Below are positions 18,625-26,231 of a DNA stretch of 64,000 nucleotides, one piece after another. Origin of the DNA: Halonotius roseus (GTDB lineage Archaea > Halobacteriota > Halobacteria > Halobacteriales > Haloferacaceae); NCBI RefSeq assembly GCF_006861655.1, contig NZ_SESI01000004.1, positions 202,634 through 266,633 of the forward strand, given 5' to 3'. Position 1 is the stretch's first letter, and each line of letters starts with the position of its first letter. The notes beneath the pieces are model-generated. The model was not told where the DNA came from and ran no database searches. It saw only the letters and a program-made list of their open reading frames with translations. Position numbers and translations under genes: made by a program.

Positions 18625-18930
18625 TAGCCTTCGATTCGTCAATCACCGTTAAATAATATTTGCTGCAAGGATTCAAAACTGAAGACGGTACCACGCCCCT
18701 ATGTGTTCGTGACTGAACTCACAGGGTATCGATGTCGACACTGTGTTGGAAAAGTAGGAACTGGGGTCAAAGAGGAGCCGAGTAGCTGGAAAGTGTATTC
18801 TGTTTGCCTAAGTGAGAACAGTGACTGTGGCACTGAGAGAATTGGAACGATATCTCGTAGCTCTGTGAGTCATACTGATGAAATGAACAAACGCGCTGAG
18901 AAGTTAGTCAAAACAGCGGCTGTTGAGAAA
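18625..18930. other. Intergenic region upstream of mcrB
   Basis: This 306-nt stretch holds the mcrB promoter (TTAAATAATATT at 18649-18660, minus strand). A 76-codon plus-strand frame at 18703-18933 contains several Cys but has no recognisable family and runs into the repeat that follows, so it is not called as a gene. Nothing else was seen. Confidence 0.5.
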
Positions 18931-19055
18931 TAGCATCCGCGAGCGTAGCGAGCGGTTCACTGCCGACCGCAGGGAGGCAGCACTTTTTGGTCCAGCTTTT
19001 TCAAGGAGCGGTGGCTGAACGAAGTGAGGCCACCCGACGCAGAAAAAGGTGGGCG
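18931..19055 (+). repeat. Island repeat R2, copy 1
   Basis: It begins TAGCATCCGCGAGCG and contains GAGCGGTTCACTGCCGACCG, then CTTTTTGGTCCAGCTTTTTC, and ends near GACGCAGAAAAAGGTGGG. The same blocks in the same order occur at 22979-23165, and shorter versions at 20344 and 21943. It leads directly into the methylase remnant. No coding function is evident. Confidence 0.75.
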
Positions 19056-19575
19056 TGAGTCGGCGTCGACGATCGAGGTTCGGTTGACCGCGCGATATAA
19101 GCCAAGCGAGGTGCAACCGGAGGGCGCACCTCGAACCGAAACGGGCGAAGCCCGTGAAGGGGAGGCGTTGGCTGATGAGGTTTCGGGGCCGGTCGATGAT
19201 CGGGAGCCGGATCAGTGGGGCTACGTCGAGACCGACTCTGAGGTCGCGTTGCGAATTACGGATCTGAGCGAACGCGAGGCCGATTTGATCGAGGCGTTTG
19301 TTCCGGTGGCGATTGATGAGGCCGGCGGGTTTGCCGGATTCAGGGAGACAGCGACGAAGACGAACTCACTGGTGGATCGACTGCGGAAGCTGACGTTGCC
19401 CGCTGTCGCTGATGTCGAAAGTGGGTTAGAGAGCTACACGCAGACCAAGGAACGTGCTGAGGAGTTAGAGGCGAAAATCGAGGAGACGGACGCGTTGATC
19501 GACGAAATCGTGTATGAGTTGTACGGGCTGACCGACGAGGAAATCGAGATCGTCGAGGAGGCTGTCGGGGAGTGA
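19024..19575 (+). pseudogene. C-terminal remnant of an Eco57I-type (type IIG) DNA methylase/restriction protein
   Basis: The frame is open for 183 codons, but the first 15-20 codons are repeat R2 sequence. The rest resembles only the extreme C terminus of long haloarchaeal Eco57I-like methylases, ending YTQTKERAEELEAKIEETDA, ELYGLTDEEIEIVEEAVGE. No methylase motif (FxGxG or NPPY) is present, so this is a truncated fragment that cannot methylate DNA. Its stop overlaps the GTG start of the next gene, so the original operon junction may be preserved. Assignment to this family is from memory of conserved tails and is moderately certain. Confidence 0.6.
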
Positions 19576-20333
19576 GTGACGACGCCCAGCGAACGCTTGA
19601 TCCGGCGGCGTTTATCGCCGAAGACATCCGATATGGAATCGAAGGCTTCGCGCAGAAGTTCCGCGAACTCAACGAGGGCGGACAGTTGCGAAAACTGCTC
19701 AGAGAGACGCGCACCCTCACCGGGGCTCCGATAGAGCAGGCCCCGGAAGTCTTCACTGAGCAGTATCTCATCGAGCCAGTGCTGCATGGGTTGGGCTATC
19801 TGAATCCGATCTCCGAGGACTATGACAGTGCTGCCCCGCACTTCATCAGGCGGCCGATTACCTACGAGAAAGTCGAACCGCGCCAGCCCGACTATCTCCT
19901 GAAAAATATTCCCGCAGGGGACGACGCCCCCGGAGTGGTCTGCATTGTCGAAGCGAAAGCCGCCAACCGAGAACAGCCCACTGGATCGAAGCAAGACGCG
20001 ACCGAGGACATCCGGGAATACCTCGACGAAGATACGTTCTGCAAGTACCTCCGCGACATCAACCAGCGGTATCTGGCCGGTATCGGCACCGATGGCCTCC
20101 GGTGGACGCTGTGGATGAAAGACCTCGAAACGGGCGCGGTGAAACAGGATTATCCGAAAGTCGATATTTCGAGCGTCGTTGAAAACGAGGCCAAGCGGCT
20201 CGATACGATTGCGGGCGAGGTAGCAGCCGGGCGAGCCAGCGACCGAAACGTTCTGACCGACGAGTTCGTCCCCGCGTTCGCAGCGACGAATCTATCCGAT
20301 CATATTATCGACTCCTTCGCCGACTCGCAGTGA
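19572..20333 (+). CDS. PD-(D/E)xK restriction-like protein (possibly partial)
   Basis: This 253-aa protein starts with GTG at 19572, overlapping the stop of the methylase remnant (GTGA). The central part has a nuclease-like signature, QPDYLLKNIP followed by VVCIVEAKA, matching the D-x(n)-ExK core of type I and IIG restriction N-terminal domains. LRWTLWMKD further on is also typical of those domains. No helicase or methylase follows, so it is either a stand-alone nuclease subunit or the N-terminal piece of a broken type IIG enzyme. With no intact cognate methylase visible in the window, it may be inactive or use a partner elsewhere. Confidence 0.6.
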   Translation: MSDDAQRTLDPAAFIAEDIRYGIEGFAQKFRELNEGGQLRKLLRETRTLTGAPIEQAPEVFTEQYLIEPVLHGLGYLNPISEDYDSAAPHFIRRPITYEKVEPRQPDYLLKNIPAGDDAPGVVCIVEAKAANREQPTGSKQDATEDIREYLDEDTFCKYLRDINQRYLAGIGTDGLRWTLWMKDLETGAVKQDYPKVDISSVVENEAKRLDTIAGEVAAGRASDRNVLTDEFVPAFAATNLSDHIIDSFADSQ

Positions 20334-20343
20334 TTTGATTTCA

Positions 20344-20388
20344 TAGCATCCGCGAGCGACCAACGGGAGCGAGGCTGTCGGGGAATGA
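20344..20388 (+). repeat. Island repeat R2, copy 2 (short) fused to a gene-end fragment
   Basis: TAGCATCCGCGAGCGACCA (20344-20362) matches the start of the other R2 copies. It is followed by GAGGCTGTCGGGGAATGA, nearly identical to the end of the methylase remnant (GAGGCTGTCGGGGAGTGA, ending 19575). This looks like a recombination scar. Confidence 0.6.
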
Positions 20389-20394
20389 ACCAAT

Positions 20395-20649
20395 TTAGCG
20401 ATTACGATCAATCCAACGGCAAAACGCATCGAAATCCTCGGCACCGGCTTGCTCTGCAATGTTCCGTAGGGTTCCAATACGAATCCGATCTTTCCGAGGG
20501 ACACTAACTGTTCGTGGGTCAGTGTCGTGATCTTCTGGCGGCATCCATTTCAGTATCATATGGCTGCCGGTGGTACGAATCCAATCGAATCCGCCGACAT
20601 TGACCAACACCGCAACGATACCATCGCCAGAAAAATCCCGCGTCACCAT
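20395..20649 (-). CDS. hicA: HicA-type mRNA interferase toxin
   Basis: This 84-aa protein has the HicA double-stranded-RNA-binding-like fold signature: VLVNVGGFDWIRTTGSHMIL with the catalytic His at position 30 (GSH), then RTVSVPRKDRIRIGTLRNI. HicA toxins cleave mRNA and are neutralised by HicB. The hicB-like gene ends 7 nt upstream, so the order is antitoxin first, toxin second. All key positions appear intact. Confidence 0.88.
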   Translation of the reverse strand: MVTRDFSGDGIVAVLVNVGGFDWIRTTGSHMILKWMPPEDHDTDPRTVSVPRKDRIRIGTLRNIAEQAGAEDFDAFCRWIDRNR

Positions 20650-20656
20650 GTGCCGA

Positions 20657-20935
20657 TTATTTCAGTATATCCGGTAGCTCGCCGCTCGTGTTCTCGTCGG
20701 GATCAACCCCCATTTCACGGAGTTCTTCGTCTGTGGGTTCGCGCCCTGCCTCTCCGTTGTACGCCGCGACCGCGTCATCGAGCATTTCGAGGGCCTGCTG
20801 GCGGGTCTCACCCTCCGTAGCCACGCCAGTTTCTTCATCACGGACGAGCCACACCTCACCATCGTCAGAGAGTTCCAGCGAGATTCGAGTCGGAACACTG
20901 GTGTTCTCTGGGTCGTCGTCCGATTCGATACTCAT
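20657..20935 (-). CDS. hicB: HicB-type antitoxin
   Basis: This 92-aa protein contains the HicB partial-RNaseH-like pattern: ISLELSDDGEVWLVRDEETGV followed by ATEGETRQQALEMLDDAV. The C-terminal tail is acidic. It is the first gene of the pair, with hicA 7 nt downstream. A CTTTTGC element lies about 28 nt upstream of its ATG on the minus strand. It should bind and inhibit HicA and probably represses its own promoter, as in other HicAB systems. No separate DNA-binding domain is evident, as in the short HicB forms. Confidence 0.82.
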   Translation of the reverse strand: MSIESDDDPENTSVPTRISLELSDDGEVWLVRDEETGVATEGETRQQALEMLDDAVAAYNGEAGREPTDEELREMGVDPDENTSGELPDILK

Positions 20936-21138
20936 AGACTACCATACAGGGCACGAGAGCAAAAGCGTTCGGTAGCGATACACAATCCGTATGCTAAGCA
21001 GAGAAGGAAGCCCTACAGGCGTGTTTGTGCGCATCGACGCCTCACACTCATGTAGTGCTACGACCCCTCAGCCGAAGAACGGAGCATACGACATGACTTC
21101 GATACCCTCTTTGTTCGGACATCCAACACAAAAACAGA

Positions 21139-21573
21139 TTAGCTCGGCTGATACGGATTCGTCACCGTATCGAGACGCGAGATGTGGCCAGCCACATCGA
21201 AATCGTCGTCAAACGCGTACAAATAGTCTAACTTCTCGGTTTTCAGATACGCACTTAGACAGGCATCAACGAACGAGAACGCTTCGTACTGCCGGAATTG
21301 GGCTTTTGCCATCGCACGCCCGTCCGCAGTCAGCGACTCGATATGGAAACGGGCGTTCTCTTCGATTCGATCAAGGAAATCAACAGCCGCATCGTGGCCA
21401 GCGTGTGTCGTGAGACCGTTCAGCGTCTCCGCGAGGACGTAATCGAGGACTATTGCCTCCGGCAGGTCACCGCTGTCGACACCGCGAAGGATCGCAAGTC
21501 CTTCCTCGTGGGCTGCGTCGCGGCGGTAGGCCGCTGCATAGAGCACTGTCGTGTCGATGAGCGCACGTGGCAT
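21139..21573 (-). CDS. vapC: VapC-type PIN-domain ribonuclease toxin
   Basis: This 144-aa protein has the PIN-domain acidic residues: D7 in RALIDTTVLYAA, Glu in LDYVLAETLNGL, and Asp in FSFVDACLSAYL, followed by AFDDDFD. PIN toxins cut tRNA, rRNA or mRNA. Its ATG directly abuts the TAG of the AbrB-type antitoxin gene upstream, with no intervening base, so expression is coupled. The set of catalytic residues is complete. Confidence 0.9.
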   Translation of the reverse strand: MPRALIDTTVLYAAAYRRDAAHEEGLAILRGVDSGDLPEAIVLDYVLAETLNGLTTHAGHDAAVDFLDRIEENARFHIESLTADGRAMAKAQFRQYEAFSFVDACLSAYLKTEKLDYLYAFDDDFDVAGHISRLDTVTNPYQPS

Positions 21574-21822
21574 CTATCCGTCAACGCCCCACGCGTCGTG
21601 GTCGGTGGTCACAGTAGTGTCCTGATCGCCGTCATAGCCCTCAAACGCGCCGAACGTCCCATCGCGCTGTTGGACGACCTGCACGCGAATCTCCCCTTCG
21701 TCTTCGATCCGCCAGCGAAGCGTGTCTCCGTCGTCGATGTCAAGCTCCCGACGGATGCGGGCGGGGATATTCGCCTGATTCCCCGATACCTTGCTCTCGG
21801 AGTCAACGCTGTCACTACTCAT
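21574..21822 (-). CDS. vapB: VapB-type AbrB/SpoVT-family antitoxin
   Basis: This 82-aa protein contains the swapped-hairpin AbrB pattern GNQANIPARIRRELDIDDGD, then TLRWRIEDEGEIRVQVVQQ, with an acidic C-terminal tail that probably wraps the toxin. It precedes vapC with zero spacing. A TATA-like box and an inverted repeat lie just upstream, consistent with autoregulation by the VapBC complex. Confidence 0.88.
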   Translation of the reverse strand: MSSDSVDSESKVSGNQANIPARIRRELDIDDGDTLRWRIEDEGEIRVQVVQQRDGTFGAFEGYDGDQDTTVTTDHDAWGVDG

Positions 21823-21844
21823 GTGTGAGTTGAGCGGTCGGTGG

Positions 21845-21871
21845 CTTATAAATATAGTGTGCGTTCACACT
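21845..21871 (-). promoter_or_regulatory. vapB promoter and candidate operator
   Basis: CTTATAAATATA (21845-21856) reads as a strong TATA box on the minus strand, centred about 28 nt upstream of the vapB ATG at 21822. Overlapping its upstream edge is the perfect inverted repeat AGTGTG-CGTT-CACACT (21856-21871). This arrangement suits binding by the AbrB-type antitoxin. Confidence 0.65.
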
Positions 21872-21942
21872 ACAACAACATGGAGAATCAGTGCCCAGTA
21901 ATCGATGGGGCAATCAAGTTTGTCGAGGTAGCAGTCTGAGAG

Positions 21943-22010
21943 TAGCATCCGCGAGCGACCACCGGGGGCGCGCGGCTCTTGTTGATCCAGCTTTTTCAAG
22001 GAGTACGAAG
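21943..22010 (+). repeat. Island repeat R2, copy 3 (internally deleted)
   Basis: TAGCATCCGCGAGCGACCACCGGG at the left is followed by GATCCAGCTTTTTCAAGGAG. The GAGCGGTTCACTGCCGACCG block and the right-hand AAAAAGGTGGG block of copies 1 and 4 are missing. It lies between vapBC and the membrane protein at 22094. Confidence 0.7.
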
Positions 22011-22093
22011 ATCCTGCTACTCCAGACGGATGCAGCACTGCTTGAAAAACGGAGGCTACATCTTAAATCAGAAGACGAAGCGATGATCAAACT

Positions 22094-22774
22094 ATGTCGA
22101 GTCGAGATCCGAGAGAACTGAAATCGGAACTGGAGGAAATCGAGTTCTCCGGAGATTCAGAGCAGCTTGGGGAGTTGCGCGCGGAAGCGAGAGCAACCGT
22201 CGATGCACAGCGGGAAACACTCGCCGACATCGACACGAAAGCGAGCAAGATACTCCGGCTCAATATCGCGCTGGTCGGTATCCTGATTTCGGTCGTATCC
22301 ATCGCAACACAGCTCAGTTCTGGCCAAACATCGGGAGTTGGAACCGTCGAACCGTTTCTCAACAGCTACACAGTACTCGGCGTTGGCGCGCTGGTTCTCT
22401 CGACTGCGTTTGCAGCGATGACCTACACAGCATCGGAACTCGATGTTGGCGTAAGTTCCGAGAATCTCACGAAGCTGCTCAACTCCGATTTCCAACAGCA
22501 GGAAACCGAGGTACTACTGATACAAAACTACATCATGCGGATCAATTTCAACCGGAGCACAAACGTTCGCAATATCCCACTGGTCCAAGTGACAATACTG
22601 CTGATCGTCTCTGCCATCATTTCGTTCGCGCTGGGGCTGTATCATGGTATCGCGGGTACCGTCCCGATCTGGCTTTTGATCCCGTCGATCCTCTTGCTTG
22701 CTGTTGTTGTCTTGGTGTCGGGACTGCCTACCCAGACGCATCGGGCGATTACTGACCTTCGAGCGTGGCGGTGA
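22094..22774 (+). CDS. Four-helix membrane protein resembling Pycsar-type (PycTM/DUF5706-like) effectors
   Basis: This 226-aa protein has a charged helical N terminus (residues about 5-50), then LADIDTKASKILRLNIALVG leading into the first membrane helix. Hydrophobic helices lie at about 53-74, 93-115, 160-185 and 188-211. The D-x-K-A-x-x-I-L motif just before helix 1, and the two-plus-two helix layout, recall PycTM effectors, which damage membranes when activated by cyclic pyrimidine nucleotides. No cyclase gene is adjacent. A CTTAAAT box about 30 nt upstream supports the ATG at 22094. The resemblance is by pattern only and could be coincidental. Confidence 0.5.
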   Translation: MSSRDPRELKSELEEIEFSGDSEQLGELRAEARATVDAQRETLADIDTKASKILRLNIALVGILISVVSIATQLSSGQTSGVGTVEPFLNSYTVLGVGALVLSTAFAAMTYTASELDVGVSSENLTKLLNSDFQQQETEVLLIQNYIMRINFNRSTNVRNIPLVQVTILLIVSAIISFALGLYHGIAGTVPIWLLIPSILLLAVVVLVSGLPTQTHRAITDLRAWR

Positions 22775-22811
22775 CCCAATGATTATACACCTAGCCGCCG
22801 ATAATACAAGT

Positions 22812-22937
22812 ATGAGTACCGAGAGCGACGAGCAGTCCGCCCGCGAGGAGGCGCGTGAAAGCCTTCTCAGCGGCGGCGAACGAGTCGCAAAAGGCCGACA
22901 GCGCGGTAAAAACGAAGTCGAAGACGACGAAGCCTAA
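22812..22937 (+). CDS. Small highly charged protein
   Basis: This 41-aa frame starts MSTESDEQSAREEARESLLS and ends NEVEDDEA. The ATG at 22812 is preferred to an in-frame ATG at 22779 because GATTATAC at 22780-22787 sits about 28 nt upstream, the usual leaderless spacing. It is 37 nt downstream of the membrane-protein gene on the same strand. No family is recognised; a partner or inhibitor of the membrane protein is possible but unsupported. Confidence 0.4.
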   Translation: MSTESDEQSAREEARESLLSGGERVAKGRQRGKNEVEDDEA

Positions 22938-22978
22938 TCAACGACGAAATCAATTTTGTTGAGAGGGTAGTCTAGAAG

Positions 22979-23165
22979 TAGCATCCGCGAGCGACCGCCG
23001 GGAGCGAGCGGTTCACTGCCGACCGCAGGGTGGCAGGACTTTTTGATCCAGCTTTTTCAAGTCGGGCGGAACCGAAGGTTCCGCTGACCATGCGAACGGC
23101 GACTCCGTCGCCGTGAGCAGAGAGCGGTTGCCGCAGGCGACCCGACGCAGAAAAAGGTGGGATTG
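22979..23165 (+). repeat. Island repeat R2, copy 4 (longest)
   Basis: It begins TAGCATCCGCGAGCGACCG and carries GAGCGGTTCACTGCCGACCG, GATCCAGCTTTTTCAAG and finally GACGCAGAAAAAGGTGGG, as in copy 1. An extra internal stretch of about 60 nt contains small palindromes such as GGAACC-GAA-GGTTCC (23080-23094) and ACGGCGAC-TCC-GTCGCCGT (about 23096-23116, imperfect at one end). Confidence 0.75.
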
Positions 23166-23202
23166 AAGCGGGTACTATACGCAACATCACACACCGAGCC
23201 AT

Positions 23203-23991
23203 ATGCACGCCGATACCCCAGCGTTCGACCGCGAGACAGTCCGGTCGATCATCGCGGTACTGACACAGCTCAAAAACACCGACACAGCGACAGGCCACGA
23301 CGACCTGCTTTCGGCGACCATCACCCGCGTCTGGGCGTGTTACGACGGCGAGCCGTTCGAGGTCGACCCGGAATCCATCACGGCCACCGATGTCGAAACC
23401 GCCCATACCGCCCTCACAGCTCACAGCCCAACCCAGCAGGACGCACAGGCCTACCGCGAGGCCCACGGCACGCCACACCCCAACATGCCGCTGAAGATCG
23501 GCTTTGATTTCGTCGATACCGCCTCCCGGTACCGAACCGGCAGTCTCCCCTCGTTTCGCACCTGGAAGGCGATCTACAGCCACGACGGAACGGTGATCAC
23601 CGAGCGCGCCTACGCCTACGAGGACGCGATCGCGCTCCGCCCGGTGATCGACGATGTGCGATACACGGCGACCGCGACGAAGCGAGACGCCGACGGAACC
23701 GTGCGGGTTACCCTGAAAGAACGCCCGTTCCGAACGGATATCGATGTCTACATTCACGAGAACACAGCCCAGACCGTGACGATCGAAGGCCACGATGGCC
23801 CGAACGTCCCAAGCGAAACCCACCCGATCAACACACTCGGAGCCGCTCTCGACACCGAAAGCGGCGACGACACCGAGGGAGCCGATGACACCGAGATCGT
23901 CGTCACCGAATCCCTCGATGACGTGGTTTCGTTCATCGACGATCAGGGCTGGGAGTACGACGCCGACGACGATATCGACCTCCCGGAGTGA
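23203..23991 (+). CDS. Hypothetical protein of the accessory island
   Basis: This 262-aa acidic, apparently soluble protein has no recognised domain. The N-terminal part is helical (FDRETVRSIIAVLTQLKN), the middle part has beta-type segments (YRTGSLPSFRTWKAIYSHDG and RVTLKERPFRTDIDVYIHEN), and the tail is very acidic (GDDTEGADDTE, DADDDIDLPE). An ACTATAC box at 23172-23178 is centred about 28 nt before the ATG, which supports this start. The gene follows R2 copy 4 directly. Its codon use matches the host, so it may be an old resident of the island. Function unknown. Confidence 0.65.
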   Translation: MHADTPAFDRETVRSIIAVLTQLKNTDTATGHDDLLSATITRVWACYDGEPFEVDPESITATDVETAHTALTAHSPTQQDAQAYREAHGTPHPNMPLKIGFDFVDTASRYRTGSLPSFRTWKAIYSHDGTVITERAYAYEDAIALRPVIDDVRYTATATKRDADGTVRVTLKERPFRTDIDVYIHENTAQTVTIEGHDGPNVPSETHPINTLGAALDTESGDDTEGADDTEIVVTESLDDVVSFIDDQGWEYDADDDIDLPE

Positions 23992-24132
23992 CAGGATCAC
24001 TCTCCGTCTGCTGCCGGACAGCAGGCGGTATGCAGAACGTCTGATCACGTCGATCAGCTGTCGCCACTGTGGGTGAATCGTGCTGCTGCTGTCGCGTCAC
24101 ACGAGCCAGCAGTGTGATCCGGTTGGAGGGTC

Positions 24133-24347
24133 GTGTTCAGATAAGGTGCTTTCTGAAAGAGAATATAGAAAGCCCTCGGCGCGCTCGGCTCCCGGGACTC
24201 GCTGCGCGCTTCATCGCTCACTTCGTTCTCTCCTGCAGTGCTTACGTCGTCCGGGTTCGCCGACCCCGCCTCGCCCTTTCAGTCCGCCAAGGCGGCGGTT
24301 GATCAGCCGACCGACCCGCACCTGCTTAGCTGCTCTTATCTGAACGC
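24133..24347. repeat. MITE-like element C
   Basis: The ends GTGTTCAGATAAG (24133-24145) and CTTATCTGAACGC (24335-24347) are inverted repeats. The interior holds GAAAGCCCTCGGCGCGCTCGG and GCCCTTTCAGTCCGCCAAGG, the reverse complement of the order in the copy at 58185. CCGGTTG occurs at 24119-24125 and 24350-24356. It accounts for most of the gap between 23991 and 24400. Confidence 0.8.
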
Positions 24348-24399
24348 TGCCGGTTGCAGTTCCCCGAGTATTTTATCGCTACAACCCGTAGACAGATGT

Positions 24400-24684
24400 A
24401 TGAGCACCGGCGTCGAGATTGTGCGAACGCCAGATACTCTCCATGGTAAGCCACGAATCGACGGCACACGGATCGGCGTCTACACACTCGGGGTCGCTGT
24501 CGAATCAGGTGGAAGCGTCGACGAGTTACTCGCTGAGTATCCGACGCTCGACCGCCCGCAGGTCGAGGCCGCCATCGAATACTACGAGTCCCACCCCGAA
24601 TTGATGGACTACATCCGGATGCAAAAGGCAGCCACTGAGCAAGCGATCACGGCCGAGGCCCACACTGCCGACACCGAGGAGTAA
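24400..24684 (+). CDS. DUF433 family antitoxin
   Basis: This 94-aa protein matches DUF433: IVRTPDTLHGKPRIDGTRIG, then VDELLAEYPTLDRPQVEAAI and EYYESHPELMDYI. DUF433 proteins are winged-helix-like and usually pair with a PIN-like DUF5615 toxin, which follows here 6 nt downstream. TTTTAT at 24371-24376 lies about 26 nt before the ATG at 24400, just outside MITE-like element C. The role as antitoxin and autorepressor is inferred from the family. Confidence 0.85.
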   Translation: MSTGVEIVRTPDTLHGKPRIDGTRIGVYTLGVAVESGGSVDELLAEYPTLDRPQVEAAIEYYESHPELMDYIRMQKAATEQAITAEAHTADTEE

Positions 24685-24690
24685 GTGTCG

Positions 24691-25017
24691 ATGCGGGTAC
24701 TGTGTGACCAGATGGTGAAAGCGTCGTACGTTGCCACCCTCGAATCTGAGTCCAGCCACACAGTTGCCCGCGTTCGGGATGTTCTCGAACCCACTGCGAC
24801 CGATGCTGCGATCGCCGCTTACGCAGCAGCTAACGACTGGGCCGTTCTGACTGCCGACGACGACTTTTTCGACGAGACAGTCCCGTACGGGCTCTGTTAT
24901 TATTCAGACAGCGACCCGCCATCGCCGCAAATCCTTGCCGAGGCGATCAACGCCATTGATGCGGCCTACGACGACCCTGCTGCCGTCACTGAGTGGGTTC
25001 CTGACGGGTGGGTGTGA
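24691..25017 (+). CDS. DUF5615 PIN-like toxin
   Basis: This 108-aa protein starts MRVLCDQMVKASYVATL and has the acidic motif VLTADDDFFDE, as in the Mut7-C/DUF5615 PIN-like nucleases encoded next to DUF433 genes. The first Asp (CDQ) and the DDD cluster are the likely metal ligands. A GTG at 24685 directly follows the antitoxin stop and could be an alternative start two codons earlier. The two genes form a typical toxin-antitoxin operon at the right edge of the island. Confidence 0.82.
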   Translation: MRVLCDQMVKASYVATLESESSHTVARVRDVLEPTATDAAIAAYAAANDWAVLTADDDFFDETVPYGLCYYSDSDPPSPQILAEAINAIDAAYDDPAAVTEWVPDGWV

Positions 25018-25156
25018 ATAATGGAGATATCGCATATCGGCAGATGACTGTCCAGCGTTGGTTTTGGGAGTGGGTGTGCTCACTCATCGTCGGTCGGCCG
25101 AATGCAGCCGCAAGATCCAGCAACTGCAACGCGGCCTGATCGGCATCGATCTGTTT

Positions 25157-26218
25157 TCATCCGGGGTCGTTGTCGACAACCGATTCGAGTAGCCCCCGAA
25201 CGGTGGCGGCCGTCTCCGCCCAGTCAGGCTGGGCCTCGTACCGCTCGCGCGCCGCTTGCCCCATCATCGCTAACCGTTCGCGGTCGGTGTCCAGCGTCGT
25301 GATCGCGTCGGCGACCGCGGCCGAATCGCCGGGATCGACCAGAAATCCGTTGTCGCCCTCGCTGACGATATCTGTCGCGCCGCCGGCACGGGCGGCGATA
25401 GCCGGCAGCCCGAACCCCATCCCTTCGAGATAGACGATGCCGTACCCCTCGTAGCGGGACGGCACGGCCAAGAGGTGGTGCTCGCGGAACGCGGCGGCGA
25501 GGGAAGCGTCATCGATCCCGCCGGTGAACTCGACGCGACGTTCCAGTCCGTGCTCGGCGACGCGGTCGTGACACCGCGAGACGTAGGCCTCATCGGCTGG
25601 CTTCCCGACAACGGTGAGTTCAGCGTCGCCGGCGGCGGCCGCCAGCCCGTCGATCAGCGTGTCGACGCCCTTTCGCGGCGTGATGTTGCCGACGAACAGC
25701 AAGCGAAGGGGATTCTCGTGGGCACGGTCGGCGATGGCGTCGATTTCGATCTGCGGATCGAACCGGTCGCCGGCCGGCGGCGCGACAACAGTTCGGTCGG
25801 CGTCGACGCCGAAGTCGGTAACAACGTCGCGGGTGACGCTGCTGTTACAGACGACGCCGTCGACGCCACGGAGATAGCGGCGTTCGACGGCGCGGTAGAG
25901 CGGCCGCAGGCGTCGATGCTCGCTCGCTCGGAGGTGGTGGACGATGCTCACAATCGGCGTCGAGAGCCGTCGGTTCGTCCACACCAGCGAGGGATGGGCG
26001 AGTTCGTCCTGTAGCAACACGTCGTACTCGCCAGCGAGTCGCCGCGGGAATCGGGGTGAAACGTTGTCGAGCAGTCCTCGTGGGTAGGATCGCCACGGGA
26101 GTTCGATGATTTCGACGCTGTCGCCGGCTGCCCGAAGTTCCGCGACGAGCTGGCGGTCGTAGTGAAACCCGCCTGACTGCTCGTCGAACGAGCCGTAGAT
26201 GACGAGACCGATCTTCAT
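25157..26218 (-). CDS. GT4-family glycosyltransferase
   Basis: This 353-aa GT-B fold enzyme is predicted to transfer a sugar from a nucleotide donor at the membrane face. The N terminus MKIGLVIYGSFDEQSGGFHYDRQ is typical of the acceptor domain. The C-terminal donor domain has FVGNITPRKGVDTLIDGL, VPSRYEGYGIVYLEGMGFGLP (the EGYG...EGMGFG form of the E-x7-E motif) and GGATDIVSEGDNG. It lies 13 nt downstream of the alkaline-phosphatase-superfamily gene on the same strand, so the two form an operon. Acceptor and donor are unknown; the context suggests a lipid-linked or surface glycan. Confidence 0.9.
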   Translation of the reverse strand: MKIGLVIYGSFDEQSGGFHYDRQLVAELRAAGDSVEIIELPWRSYPRGLLDNVSPRFPRRLAGEYDVLLQDELAHPSLVWTNRRLSTPIVSIVHHLRASEHRRLRPLYRAVERRYLRGVDGVVCNSSVTRDVVTDFGVDADRTVVAPPAGDRFDPQIEIDAIADRAHENPLRLLFVGNITPRKGVDTLIDGLAAAAGDAELTVVGKPADEAYVSRCHDRVAEHGLERRVEFTGGIDDASLAAAFREHHLLAVPSRYEGYGIVYLEGMGFGLPAIAARAGGATDIVSEGDNGFLVDPGDSAAVADAITTLDTDRERLAMMGQAARERYEAQPDWAETAATVRGLLESVVDNDPG

Positions 26219-26231
26219 TCGTAACCCCCGT

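Noticed and set aside
18703..18933. 76-codon plus-strand frame with several Cys
   Set aside because: No family, no conserved-looking motif spacing, no clear promoter, and it runs into repeat R2.
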